From: JBFHES01 sp041584015
Lineage (GTDB): Bacteria > Bacteroidota > Bacteroidia > Bacteroidales > M50B96
Assembly (NCBI GenBank): GCA_041584015.1
Contig: JBFHES010000110.1
Span: forward strand, 1 to 14,004
Direction: 5' to 3'
Length of the DNA: 14,004 bases
Position numbers and translations under genes: made by a program. Below the pieces are notes generated by a model. The model worked only from the letters and a program-made list of their open reading frames with translations. It did no database searches and was not told the DNA's origin. This document shows positions 1 to 8,035 of this stretch, piece after piece (the stretch's first letter is position 1; each line of letters begins with the position of its first letter).

Positions 1-1671
1 TATGAAGTTGTTGGGCCAGCAGTGCCTTTGTCTATTACGCTTAGTGCAAACCATGCCAGCTGTTATCAATTTCTGGATGGATCAATTGATGCAGTGGTGC
101 TTGGTGGCTTGCCCGAGACCTATTCAATTCTCTGGTCAACGGGTGACACCAGCCAGTCTTTGGAAAATCTGGGGGCAGGTATTTATGAAATCACCATACT
201 AAGTGATAGTTTTCAATGTACAGCCACTAACTCAATTGAAGTGTCGCAACCGCTTGCGCTTACAATCACACCAACAATAACAGATAATGTTTGTGACGGG
301 GCAATTGATTTGTCGCTTGCAGGAGGAACCTTCCCGTATAATTATAGTTGGTCGAACGGAGCAACAACGCAGCATCTCTCAGAGATTGCAGCTGGAATGT
401 ATACCCTAACAATTATTGATGATCATAACTGCCTGCTCGTGGATAGTTTTGAATTGATACATGCAGCTTCGCCTTTGGCCATTGAGTTAATCCCAACAGA
501 TGTTACCTGCTTCCCATTAAATGATGGTAGTATTGCGGTAAACATCATTGGTGGCGCTCAGGATTCTATTCTCTATAATTGGTCGAATGGCACAACAGCG
601 GACAGCCTGAGTGGTTTAGCCGCTGGTAACTATTCATTAAGTATAACGCAATCTAACTTTCTTTGCACTGCTGAGGCTACCGTTGATCTAACGGCTTCTA
701 TGCAGGCCACACATACACCCGTAATCACCGATGTTACGTGCTTTGGTGGTAATAATGGATCAATTCATATTAACAGCACGGGAGGCAACGAACCTTATAG
801 TTATTATTGGAGTTTAGGGATGACTGCCGATACCATTGAAAATTTATATGCAGGTGTTTATATCGTTTCTATTACCGATTCTATTGGCTGCCACGATACC
901 TTGCTCATTGATTTGGTGCAGCAGGATGAACTTGTTACGAGTATTACTTCTGAAAATATTGCTTGTTACGGGCTTAACACAGGTCGTGTTTTAGCTGGTG
1001 TTAGTGGAGGTGAAGCTCCCTATCGTTTTGCTTGGAGTTCAGGTGATACAACTTCATTAATAGATAATCTGGTTGCAGGAACTTATGAATTAACGGTGAC
1101 AGATTCTTTGGGCTGTACTGACAGCAGCATGGTGTTTCTTTCAGAGCCTGATCCTTTGGAGGTTTTTGCGCTCATTAGCCATGCTCTGGTAAATGACACC
1201 AGTGCAGGTGCAATACAAACCATCCTTTCTGGAGGAACACCTCCGTACGAATTCGTTTGGAGTACAGGTGCTACCTCTCAATCCCTGTCAAATTTGGTTG
1301 CCGGTAATTACGATCTGACGATTATCGATGCGAATGATTGCTTATGGGATTCGACATTTTTGGTCGCAATTCTTAATGATATAAATGAGACTGAAGCAGT
1401 TCAGAATAACTTTGTGCTCCATCAGAATTGGCCAAATCCTTTCGCGCATCATACCACTATTAGCTATTACCTGCCGCAAAACACACAGGTTACTTTCGAG
1501 TTGCATGATGTTACCGGAGCTATAATTGAATCGGTAATGCTGGGAGAGAAATCAATGGGTTTGAATAATTTTATCTTCAACAGAAAAAACAAAGCCCCCG
1601 GAACATATTACTATACGTTAAGTACAGAACATGTGAGGCAAACTAAGAAGCTGATTATATTAAATCAATGA
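1..1671 (+). CDS. T9SS-secreted surface protein with SprB-type repeats (3' part, 5' end outside window)
   Basis: The reading frame is already open at base 1, so this is the C-terminal 556 residues of a longer protein; the first in-window ATG (22) is internal. It holds six tandem repeats of about 75 residues. Typical features are a Cys near the start, an NNGSI-like turn, GG..PY, a W-S-x-G-x-T/D strand, a NLxAGxY strand and ITDxxGC. These match the SprB repeat family of Bacteroidota adhesins and gliding proteins. The last ~86 residues (1411-1668), with NWPNPF, a beta-rich middle and a basic tail, match a type A T9SS sorting domain. The protein is therefore probably exported by the Por/T9SS machinery and anchored on or released from the cell surface. 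Adhesion, gliding or matrix binding are possible roles; the substrate cannot be read. The stop is followed by AT-rich sequence without a clear terminator. Confidence 0.9.
   Translation, partial: YEVVGPAVPLSITLSANHASCYQFLDGSIDAVVLGGLPETYSILWSTGDTSQSLENLGAGIYEITILSDSFQCTATNSIEVSQPLALTITPTITDNVCDGAIDLSLAGGTFPYNYSWSNGATTQHLSEIAAGMYTLTIIDDHNCLLVDSFELIHAASPLAIELIPTDVTCFPLNDGSIAVNIIGGAQDSILYNWSNGTTADSLSGLAAGNYSLSITQSNFLCTAEATVDLTASMQATHTPVITDVTCFGGNNGSIHINSTGGNEPYSYYWSLGMTADTIENLYAGVYIVSITDSIGCHDTLLIDLVQQDELVTSITSENIACYGLNTGRVLAGVSGGEAPYRFAWSSGDTTSLIDNLVAGTYELTVTDSLGCTDSSMVFLSEPDPLEVFALISHALVNDTSAGAIQTILSGGTPPYEFVWSTGATSQSLSNLVAGNYDLTIIDANDCLWDSTFLVAILNDINETEAVQNNFVLHQNWPNPFAHHTTISYYLPQNTQVTFELHDVTGAIIESVMLGEKSMGLNNFIFNRKNKAPGTYYYTLSTEHVRQTKKLIILNQ
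25..1380 (+). repeat. Six tandem SprB-like protein repeats
   Basis: Approximate units are 25-252, 253-471, 472-699, 700-927, 928-1149 and 1150-1380, each 73-77 codons. They are diverged at DNA level but keep the W-S-x-G-x-T and AGxY strands. Units 4 and 5 are closest to consensus. Unit 6 lacks the first Cys, and unit 2 is shortened near its Cys. More units probably lie upstream of the window. Confidence 0.85.
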
Positions 1672-1787
1672 TGCTAAGTTTAGAACAGACAAAGGCCATG
1701 TCGGAGTTGAATTAAATTGCTGATGGATGAAATGATAATTTAATTGCGGATCGCGAAGCTTATGAACCGAATTTAATTCATAATAAT

Positions 1788-1795
1788 TATCTTTG
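1788..1795 (+). promoter_or_regulatory. Probable Bacteroidota -7 element for purQ
   Basis: TATCTTTG fits the TAnnTTTG -7 consensus of the Bacteroidota primary sigma factor and ends 23 bases before the purQ ATG, giving a short leader. I see no convincing -33 TTG at the usual distance. A 10-base inverted repeat (GAATTAAATT at 1709-1718 and AATTTAATTC at 1770-1779) lies just upstream; its role is unknown. Confidence 0.55.
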
Positions 1796-1818
1796 AGGCG
1801 CAAATAAATTATTTAGAT

Positions 1819-2526
1819 ATGAAATTTGGTGTAGTTGTTTTTCCTGGTTCAAATTGCGATCACGACATGATTCATGTTGTAAGAGAAGTAATGGAACAAA
1901 ACGTTGTTGAACTTTGGCATAAAGATACCGACCTGCAAAATGTTGACGGAATTCTATTGCCTGGTGGTTTTTCTTTTGGTGATTATCTTCGCTCTGGAGC
2001 CATTGCTCGTAATTCGCCAATTATGGAGAAAGTAATTGAGTTCGCGAACCGAGGCGGCTTTGTATTTGGCGTTTGCAACGGATTTCAAATTCTTTGCGAA
2101 TCAGGTCTTTTGCCTGGTGCCTTATTACACAACGACAACCAGAAGTTTATTTGCAAGAACACTCACATTACAGTAGTAAATCACAAAACTTGCTTAACCA
2201 AATTGGCTCCTTCTGATCGTGCGCTTAAGATACCTATTGCACATGGCGAAGGTCGCTACTTTGTAGATCAGGCTACTTTGCGAGAGATGAATTCAAATCA
2301 GCAAATCCTTTTCCGCTACTGCGATGAGAATTCTAAAGTTACACGCGAATCGAATCCAAACGGAAGTCTTGAGAATATTGCAGGTATTTGCAACGAGCGT
2401 AAGAACGTATTTGGAATGATGCCTCATCCTGAGCGTGCTGCTGACGATGAATTGGGTAATACCGACGGACGTGTATTATTTGAGTCAATATTATACGCAT
2501 TTAAAAATAAGCAGTGTGAGAACTAG
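1819..2526 (+). CDS. purQ: Phosphoribosylformylglycinamidine synthase, glutaminase subunit PurQ
   Basis: A class I glutamine amidotransferase that hydrolyses glutamine and passes ammonia to PurL for the FGAR to FGAM step of purine synthesis in the cytoplasm. Its 235 residues are a normal length for stand-alone PurQ. The N-terminus has the family PGSNCD motif (residues 9-14). LPGGFSFGDYLR follows at 47-58. The nucleophile is Cys86 in GVCNGFQ, and the His/Glu partners are His203 and Glu205 in MPHPE. The start gives the expected N-terminus directly. It stands alone between the repeat protein and its own terminator, with no purL or purS next to it. A separate PurQ implies a small, multi-subunit PurL elsewhere rather than the long fused PurL of many Bacteroidota. 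Confidence 0.95.
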   Translation: MKFGVVVFPGSNCDHDMIHVVREVMEQNVVELWHKDTDLQNVDGILLPGGFSFGDYLRSGAIARNSPIMEKVIEFANRGGFVFGVCNGFQILCESGLLPGALLHNDNQKFICKNTHITVVNHKTCLTKLAPSDRALKIPIAHGEGRYFVDQATLREMNSNQQILFRYCDENSKVTRESNPNGSLENIAGICNERKNVFGMMPHPERAADDELGNTDGRVLFESILYAFKNKQCEN

Positions 2527-2549
2527 CGCTTGCTTAGAATAGATAGAAT

Positions 2550-2588
2550 AAACAAAAACCGCATTGGCATCCAATGCGGTTTTTGTTT
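2550..2588 (+). terminator. Rho-independent terminator of purQ
   Basis: An 18-base perfect inverted repeat (arms 2550-2567 and 2571-2588, loop CAT) with a GC-rich apex (CCGCATTGG) and an A-tract/T-tract base. It begins 23 bases after the purQ stop. The A and T tracts on both sides mean it could work in either direction. Confidence 0.93.
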
Positions 2589-2589
2589 T

Positions 2590-2757
2590 ATAGCTTCATT
2601 CCCGATGGTAAGAGAGTTTGCAATCAGCACAATTTAAAGGGTTTCATGGATCACTTGAAATTTCTGGTGGGTTTGAATTGAAATTTCAAACGTAACTAAT
2701 TCTGAGTGGAAGAGCTGTTGATTAAGAACAAGTTCTGCATTACAACTGTGAATCATC
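2590..2757. other. Intergenic spacer, first half
   Basis: No credible gene: the short ORFs starting at 2706 and 2758 have no recognisable domain and run into the dispersed repeat. The only structure is a 7-base inverted repeat, GTTTGAA at 2671-2677 and TTCAAAC at 2685-2691. It is too weak, and lacks the T-tract, to call a terminator. Confidence 0.5.
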
Positions 2758-2880
2758 TTGGCGCTTCGCCCAAACCCGACTTCATTTGTTCATCTATATT
2801 ATATTTTCAATGGAATTCACGTTTTCCGCTACGCTCTAATTTTTCGCTTGATCGCAAAAACGAAGCAAAAAAAGCGTGCA
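2758..2880 (+). repeat. Dispersed intergenic repeat, copy A
   Basis: Shares two exact blocks with the sequence near 13472-13570: a 19-base block (2769-2787, containing AAACCCGACTTCATTT) and a 17-base block (2855-2871, containing AAAAACGAAGC). A small hairpin of the TTGG..CTTCG..CCAA type opens the copy at 2758-2773, with one bulge. Between the blocks, copy A carries about 67 bases against 11 in copy B, so it has an insertion or belongs to a longer variant. Order and strand match copy B. It lies between purQ and the 3' end of the GH125 gene. I read it as a non-coding, REP-like family; two copies alone cannot define its ends. Confidence 0.65.
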
Positions 2881-2914
2881 GCCTTGTGGATCCGTATCCT
2901 TTCTACTGCCTTGA

Positions 2915-4354
2915 TTAATCGAATTTCTTTTGATGAATCTCTGGACGTTCCTCATAAATTTTTATCATCAGCTCTCCAAACAAAGTATTGGCCCATGCAA
3001 ACCAGGTTCGGTTAAAGTCCGTAGGATTGTCTTTATGAAATGCCTCATGCATAAAACCTGTATCGGCATGGGTTGTTTTAAGCATGCTCAAGCATTTTAC
3101 TATTTCTTCATCGCTGGTGCTGGTCATTGCTCGCAAAATAATGCCCATTGGCCATATTTTGTCTTTTCCGGTATGTGGGCTTGCCTGACCTTCTGCTGCA
3201 GATCCGGTTAGGTAATATGGATTTGCATTGCTTAAAAGGAAGCCGCGAGTATTCTTGTAAAGTTCATCTTCTGGGTTGTGCGCACCCAAATAGGCTAGCG
3301 ACATTAGCGAAGGAACGTTGGCATCGTCCATAAACAACTTATTCCCAAAGCCGTCAACTTCGTAAGCGTAAATCTCACCGTAGTTGAGGTGTTTCCCAAT
3401 GGCATATTGCTTTATTGCCTGATCAACTTCTGTGGCAAAGGCCGTACATTCTAATGCAAATTCAGTATCGCCTAATACATCCTTATATAATTCGGCGAGT
3501 TGTTGCAGCGATAGAACTGCAAAAATATTCGACGGTATTAAGAAGGGATACATGGTGGCGTCGTCGGATGGGCGGAACATTGATGCAATAAGCCCCACCG
3601 GATTCATTGGTCGGCCGGTGCCGTTAAAAATCGGTGCATCTATCATGGCAGTGGTCTTACGAGCAAACCTGTATGGCGATGTGCCATCTTTACGCTGTTC
3701 AGTCCTAAGGGTCTTTACAATCAGGCGCATGGCTTTATTCCAGTCAGCATCAAATATTGATGTGTCCTTGGTGATTTCATAATAGCCATAGGCCAAACGT
3801 ACCACATAGCATAAGGAATCGATTTCCCATTTGCGCTCATGCACTCCGGGTATTGGCGATGGATGATCGCTTTTCCAATGCGATTCTTTTGTAAGGTCCT
3901 TGTAGAAAGCATTAGCATACGGATCCTTTAAAACACATTTCACCTGGCGGTTTACCAATCCTTTTATGAGGTTCTTAATTTTTTCATCCTTGTTAATCAG
4001 GGGCATGTATGGCCAAACTTGTGCTGTTGAATCGCGCAGCCACATGGCATCAATATCTCCTGTAATAATAAAGGTGTCGGGTTTGCCGTCAATCAATTCG
4101 TAATCTACGGTTGTGTCGAGGGTGTTTGGGTAGCAGTTTTCGAACATCCAGGCAAGCTCGGGATCTTTAATCTTTGATTTCACTAATTGAATTAAATCTT
4201 CTACTGCGCTGCTTGTAAAAGTGCGTTCTGATAGAGGTGGGCGCATGCTGATAAAATCTGTTGCAGATGCGCTAAAAGATAATGCACTACTTCCTAATAA
4301 GGATAGTCCGCCAATGGCAAGACCATTTTTTAAAATGAAATCTCTCCTGTTCAT
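2915..4354 (-). CDS. GH125 family exo-alpha-mannosidase, Tat-type signal
   Basis: The 479 residues match GH125 (formerly DUF1237) along their length. That family contains inverting, metal-independent exo-alpha-1,6-mannosidases acting on mannose glycans. Conserved blocks are TGDIDAMWLRDS (98-109), RPSDD (261-265), MDDANVPS (342-349), SPHTGKDKIWPMG (392-404) and MHEAFH (435-440). By analogy with characterised members, the acid is in the Asp264/265 pair and the base is probably Glu437. I chose the ATG at 4354 rather than 4453 because it begins MNRRDFILKNG and continues into a hydrophobic stretch ending near ASA, a twin-arginine signal; the upstream extension has no signal character. This puts the enzyme in the periplasm or outer envelope. 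It lies 124 bases after the SGNH gene on the same strand and may be co-transcribed, though no promoter or terminator was seen in the gap. Confidence 0.9.
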   Translation of the reverse strand: MNRRDFILKNGLAIGGLSLLGSSALSFSASATDFISMRPPLSERTFTSSAVEDLIQLVKSKIKDPELAWMFENCYPNTLDTTVDYELIDGKPDTFIITGDIDAMWLRDSTAQVWPYMPLINKDEKIKNLIKGLVNRQVKCVLKDPYANAFYKDLTKESHWKSDHPSPIPGVHERKWEIDSLCYVVRLAYGYYEITKDTSIFDADWNKAMRLIVKTLRTEQRKDGTSPYRFARKTTAMIDAPIFNGTGRPMNPVGLIASMFRPSDDATMYPFLIPSNIFAVLSLQQLAELYKDVLGDTEFALECTAFATEVDQAIKQYAIGKHLNYGEIYAYEVDGFGNKLFMDDANVPSLMSLAYLGAHNPEDELYKNTRGFLLSNANPYYLTGSAAEGQASPHTGKDKIWPMGIILRAMTSTSDEEIVKCLSMLKTTHADTGFMHEAFHKDNPTDFNRTWFAWANTLFGELMIKIYEERPEIHQKKFD

Positions 4355-4478
4355 GGTATAATTTTCTATCAAAAAATAAAGGCAATTTGCCGGGTTCTCA
4401 TGGCGAAGATAAACACGATTTTTACTTATACCAGAAGGCGTGCTGTGAAACACTTACAAAATAGATGATGGATTTGGT

Positions 4479-5603
4479 CTATTCTTCAATGATGTGATCG
4501 ATGTATGATTCGAGGCTTATATAGATGATGATGTCTGGTTTAACCGTTTCTATTATTTCGCGGTTGCGGCCATATTTCCAGCTGTCAAAAATGAAAACAG
4601 TTTCGGCAAATGGTTCCTTTAGAAATGGCATTAGTTGTTTACCGAAAGAATCGCGAATTACCAGTACACGCAAACCGCTGCTGTCTGATTTATTGGTGAA
4701 CCTGCGTTCGTATTGCCATTTGTATGGAAATCCTTTAATGGGAGGGAAATCGTATTTTTCAGCTTCGGTTGAAATTTGATTATCAATTAATGGGAAACGT
4801 TCTTGCTCCGACAAGTAATCAACTCCAAGTACACGATAGTGAATGCCGGTTTGCATGATTGTATCTTTCCATTTAAAATGTGTTATGTCCCTAACTTCAT
4901 GCTCGGGGTAGTCCGATTTAATGCGATCTATGAGTAGCTTGGATGCAATGGCGCCAGCGTTAAAGTTCCAGTGATTGTCCAGTTGGTAGTATAGTTTCGC
5001 TGAGTCTTTCAGAGAAACCAGTGCCTCGGTCGGGTCGATTATTAAATCAGGAAAATCTTGATGTAGGTATTCCTTCAGTTGATCAACACGTTTTACCTTG
5101 TTTTGTCGCGATACATTAAAGGGTAACTTCTCTGGGTAAATGTGATATTTAATTGGACAAATAAGCCAGTAGGGTTTAATGTTCATGGAATCATAATAGG
5201 CGCTACGCTGCTGCCACTCTTCCTTAAATAGAGCTAGCTCTTCTGTGCTAAAATTGTGTTTACCTTCAAATAACTCTTTGTCCTTTTTGGCCATAAAGTA
5301 CCAATTATCGCTACCAATAATGGTTTTGTTTGGATGAGGAGAAACATTAAAATACCTGAACTTAAAGTAATGGTAAAAGTCGAGCATAGGGCTTCGGAGC
5401 GAGAAATTATCGTTTACATAAGCCTCGCATTCTGATGGAAACTGGTCGTATGTGTCCAGACTAAAGTTTACAGAATCCTTAAAAACCCGATTCTCATCTT
5501 TTCTTTCAAATTCCCATATACCTAACTTCCCATTTACCATTGGCAGTAGAATAAGAAGCAGAAAGACTACCAGTAGGTTGTATTTTAAAATGTTGCTTTT
5601 CAT
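4479..5603 (-). CDS. AlgJ/AlgX-like SGNH O-acetyltransferase component
   Basis: A 374-residue protein with an N-terminal membrane anchor or uncleaved signal (about residues 8-24) and an extracytoplasmic SGNH-type domain. The AlgJ/AlgX signature is visible: D-x-H in LDNHWNFNAGA (Asp209, His211) and the nucleophile Ser319 in VIRDSFG. In this family the domain transfers acetyl groups, delivered by an MBOAT partner, onto a polysaccharide outside the cytoplasm. It starts 2 bases after the MBOAT stop, so the two are almost certainly translationally linked and work as a pair. The acceptor glycan cannot be read from the sequence. It has no alginate gene neighbours, so alg names should not be applied. 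Confidence 0.88.
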   Translation of the reverse strand: MKSNILKYNLLVVFLLLILLPMVNGKLGIWEFERKDENRVFKDSVNFSLDTYDQFPSECEAYVNDNFSLRSPMLDFYHYFKFRYFNVSPHPNKTIIGSDNWYFMAKKDKELFEGKHNFSTEELALFKEEWQQRSAYYDSMNIKPYWLICPIKYHIYPEKLPFNVSRQNKVKRVDQLKEYLHQDFPDLIIDPTEALVSLKDSAKLYYQLDNHWNFNAGAIASKLLIDRIKSDYPEHEVRDITHFKWKDTIMQTGIHYRVLGVDYLSEQERFPLIDNQISTEAEKYDFPPIKGFPYKWQYERRFTNKSDSSGLRVLVIRDSFGKQLMPFLKEPFAETVFIFDSWKYGRNREIIETVKPDIIIYISLESYIDHIIEE

Positions 5604-5605
5604 TC

Positions 5606-7030
5606 TTAAAATCTGAAATATATAAATGGGTTATAGGAACCTGAATTAATTTGAAGCACTGCATACACCAACATCGACACGAGCATGAGATCTTTGGCAA
5701 TGGTAAACGGAATGGCCATTTTGCCACTTCTGTATTTTAATGCAAGTTTTTTTAGTCGAAAGAAGAATGTGCTACTGGCTAATGCAGCTAATACCAAAAT
5801 AAATAAGCGTTCGCGATCGAGGTAATGTACCAGATGTGCATGGCTTGATGAGCCTGCTCCAAACATCTTCGCCAAATAATTGAAAGCATCACTAAAATTT
5901 TCAATTCTAAAGAATACCCAACCAACCAGCGCAATTAGCATAGTGTAAGCCCAGCTAAGCAATTTTGGTATTCTATTTAATATTTTGTCGAAGCCGAGAC
6001 GTTCGATTACCAGAAATATGCCGTGGAAAATCCCCCAGAAAACGAAGCTCCAGGTAGAGCCATGCCAGAAGCCTGTGAGTAAAAATACAATGAGTAGGTT
6101 CGAATAGGTTTTCCATGCGCCGCCTCGATTACCACCCAGGGGAATGTATACATAATCGCGAAACCACGACGACAACGAAATGTGCCAGCGTCGCCAGAAT
6201 TCTTTAATGCTGCGCGAGATATACGGAAAGTTGAAATTTTCCAGAATTTTAAATCCAAACATGCGCCCCAAACCTATGGCCATATCAGAGTATCCCGAGA
6301 AATCGAAATAAATTTGAAAGGCGTAAGCTACAATGCCCAGCCAGGCAATGGGCGTGTTTATGTCGTTAATATTGCTGTCCAGAATAGAATCGGCAATTGC
6401 TGCACAACTGTTGGCAATTACAATTTTTTTAAATAAGCCTAAGAGAAACTTTTGAATACCGGAATTGAATAGTTCAACACTTTCTTTACGATTTCTTATT
6501 TGATCGATAATGTCGTTATAACGCACAATTGGTCCGGCAATTAGCTGTGGGAAAAAGCTGATGTACAGGGCTGTGTTCAGGAATTTGATTTTTACTTTTT
6601 CCGGGTTGCGGTACACATCCCATAACAAAGAAATTTGCTGAAAGGTGAAAAAGGAAATTCCTAGTGGAAGTAGAATGTTAGCGTTGGGTATTTCTTTAAA
6701 ATTGTCGTAAAAAGTGATTCCCAGAAAATTAATGTTATTGATAAAAAAGTCCAGGTACTTGAAGGTTACCAGCAGGCCAATGTTTATAATCAATCCGAAC
6801 ATTAACCAGCGTTTCTGATTGAGCTTTTGTTTGGCAATTTGCTTTACGGTTAGGTAATTAAATACAACAGAAAGAATGAGGATTAAAGTGTAGTTAATGC
6901 CTCCCCAGGCGTAAAACCCAATGCTGAATAGTAGCAGGATGTAATTCTTTGCTTTGCGCGGTGCCACATAATAAAAGAACAGGATGGTGGGCAGAAAAAC
7001 AAAAATAAATACCAGACTGGAGAATAACAT
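5606..7030 (-). CDS. MBOAT family O-acyltransferase (AlgI/DltB-like)
   Basis: A 474-residue polytopic membrane protein, a normal length for AlgI-like MBOAT enzymes. These take an acyl group, usually acetyl from cytoplasmic acetyl-CoA, and move it across the inner membrane to an extracytoplasmic acceptor system. Hallmarks are the FWRRWHISLSSWFRDYVYIP block (278-297, with His283) and LLTGFWHGSTW (317-327) with the invariant His323. Many hydrophobic helices surround them. It is the first gene of the minus-strand unit, followed at 2 bases by its SGNH partner and further on by the GH125 mannosidase. The divergent 216-base region upstream (7031-7246) must hold its promoter, but I could not find a clear TAnnTTTG box there on the minus strand. 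Specificity other than a small acyl group is unknown. Confidence 0.93.
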   Translation of the reverse strand: MLFSSLVFIFVFLPTILFFYYVAPRKAKNYILLLFSIGFYAWGGINYTLILILSVVFNYLTVKQIAKQKLNQKRWLMFGLIINIGLLVTFKYLDFFINNINFLGITFYDNFKEIPNANILLPLGISFFTFQQISLLWDVYRNPEKVKIKFLNTALYISFFPQLIAGPIVRYNDIIDQIRNRKESVELFNSGIQKFLLGLFKKIVIANSCAAIADSILDSNINDINTPIAWLGIVAYAFQIYFDFSGYSDMAIGLGRMFGFKILENFNFPYISRSIKEFWRRWHISLSSWFRDYVYIPLGGNRGGAWKTYSNLLIVFLLTGFWHGSTWSFVFWGIFHGIFLVIERLGFDKILNRIPKLLSWAYTMLIALVGWVFFRIENFSDAFNYLAKMFGAGSSSHAHLVHYLDRERLFILVLAALASSTFFFRLKKLALKYRSGKMAIPFTIAKDLMLVSMLVYAVLQINSGSYNPFIYFRF

Positions 7031-7137
7031 TCTATTGTAAATTTAAGTTCCGAAAAGTAGGGGAATCAACAGATATTACCAAATGTTAGTATTAATGAAA
7101 GTATGAATTAAAAGCAGTTTTATTAGATTTACATGTG

Positions 7138-7257
7138 ATGAATTATAAATTGATTGTCGGCGCTGGTTTATTTGGAGAAGTTGGCCGTAATCAAAATGCT
7201 AAATGTTACGGAAGAGCGTTGGGGAGTGCTTTAATAAAACAGAATAATGAAGTATAA
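7138..7257 (+). other. Doubtful 39-codon ORF with Rossmann-like N-terminus; possible gene remnant
   Basis: An ATG at 7138 opens a 39-residue frame starting MNYKLIVGAGLFG, which has the GxGxxG dinucleotide-binding pattern. It closely resembles the first residues of UDP-galactopyranose mutase and related flavoproteins. The remaining ~26 residues do not continue that family in any of the three forward frames. The frame ends inside the SRPBCC start, overlapping it by 11 bases. It could be a leader peptide, the eroded end of a lost gene, or chance. No clear promoter precedes it; TAGATTTA at 7124-7131 is a 5-of-6 match at the fixed positions of the -7 consensus. Confidence 0.2.
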
Positions 7258-7687
7258 AGGTTCAATAGAAATTCGTAAGCCAAGGGCCGAGGTTGTAAGG
7301 CTTTTTGCTGATCCTGCATGCCTGGGCGAATATCAGGATGGATTTGTACGAAAAGAATTGATTAGCGGAGAACAAGGAGAAACAGGTGCAATTTCTAAAA
7401 TGTACTATAAGTACGGTAGTCGGGATATGGAACTAACTGAAACCGTAATGCAGAACAATTTGCCAGAATCTTTCGAGTCGAGCTATTACCATAAGCACAT
7501 GGATAATACAATGAAATGCACTTTTATTGAACTCGACGAGCAAAGTACACGATATGAGTATGAGTTCGAGTACACCCGTATTAATTGGGTGATGCCAAGA
7601 TTGATGGCAATCCTGTTTCCATCAATGTATAGGAAACAAGGAGAGAAATGGATGAAACAGTTTAAGGAATTTTTAGAAAAACAATAG
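7247..7687 (+). CDS. SRPBCC (START/Bet v 1-like) domain protein
   Basis: The 146-residue protein fits the SRPBCC fold. It has a first strand (KYKGSIEIRKP), an early helix with LFADPACLGEYQDGF, a run of beta strands with SKMYYKYGSRDMEL and TRYEYEFEYTRI, and a long amphipathic C-terminal helix (MYRKQGEKWMKQFKEFLEK). Such proteins bind a small hydrophobic ligand in a cavity or act as cyclase-like or stress proteins; no catalytic residue can be named. There is no signal peptide, so it is cytoplasmic. It is followed after 2 bases by the TfoX/YjbR-like gene, an evident two-gene operon. Its start overlaps the end of the doubtful short ORF at 7138-7257. Confidence 0.8.
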   Translation: MKYKGSIEIRKPRAEVVRLFADPACLGEYQDGFVRKELISGEQGETGAISKMYYKYGSRDMELTETVMQNNLPESFESSYYHKHMDNTMKCTFIELDEQSTRYEYEFEYTRINWVMPRLMAILFPSMYRKQGEKWMKQFKEFLEKQ

Positions 7688-7689
7688 CT

Positions 7690-8013
7690 ATGTACAAAGA
7701 GAAATTAAAGATATACGATGAGTTGGTGTCCAAGTGCCCGCGTTTTAAGAGAAAAGGAAAAACAATGCCCTATACTTCTGCCAATGGCTATATGTTCTCA
7801 TTGTTGAATAAGGCAGGTGAGATTGGAATCCGGTTTTCAAAAGAGGTGCAAAAGAAATATATCGAAGAATTTAATTCTTCACTTTATACATCTTATAATG
7901 CAACGATGAAAGGCTATGTGTTAATCCCGGATGCCATGCTGGAGGATTTAGACAATGTTGCTAAATACCTGGATGAGAGTTTTGATTATGTGATGACGCT
8001 TGATCCAAAATAA
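7690..8013 (+). CDS. Small TfoX-N/YjbR-like protein of unknown function
   Basis: A 107-residue soluble protein with no signal. The pattern suggests the TfoX N-terminal/YjbR-like alpha-beta fold: RKGKTMPYTSANGYMFSLL (residues 21-39), GEIGIRFSKE, then MKGYVLIPDAMLEDLDNVAKYLDES and a C-terminal YVMTLDPK. Members are small, often of unknown role, and lack known catalytic residues. I recognise the pattern but cannot assign a function, and it should not be called a competence regulator. It is coupled to the SRPBCC gene 2 bases upstream. It converges on the peptidase gene with only 22 bases between stops and no hairpin in that gap. Confidence 0.75.
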   Translation: MYKEKLKIYDELVSKCPRFKRKGKTMPYTSANGYMFSLLNKAGEIGIRFSKEVQKKYIEEFNSSLYTSYNATMKGYVLIPDAMLEDLDNVAKYLDESFDYVMTLDPK

Positions 8014-8035
8014 ATCTTTGAATGGCTCATGCAAT

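Noticed and set aside
2706..3015. Two overlapping plus-strand ORFs (2706-2918 and 2758-3015)
   Set aside because: They read through the dispersed repeat and into the end of the GH125 gene on the other strand. The translations are Arg/Lys/Ser-rich with no domain, typical of repeat artefacts.
4355..4453. Upstream extension of the GH125 gene to ATG 4453
   Set aside because: The extra 33 residues have no signal or family similarity, while the internal start gives a twin-arginine signal directly at the N-terminus.
7167..7174. TTTATTTG as the promoter of the SRPBCC operon
   Set aside because: The second base of the TAnnTTTG box is wrong and no -33 element is at a suitable distance.
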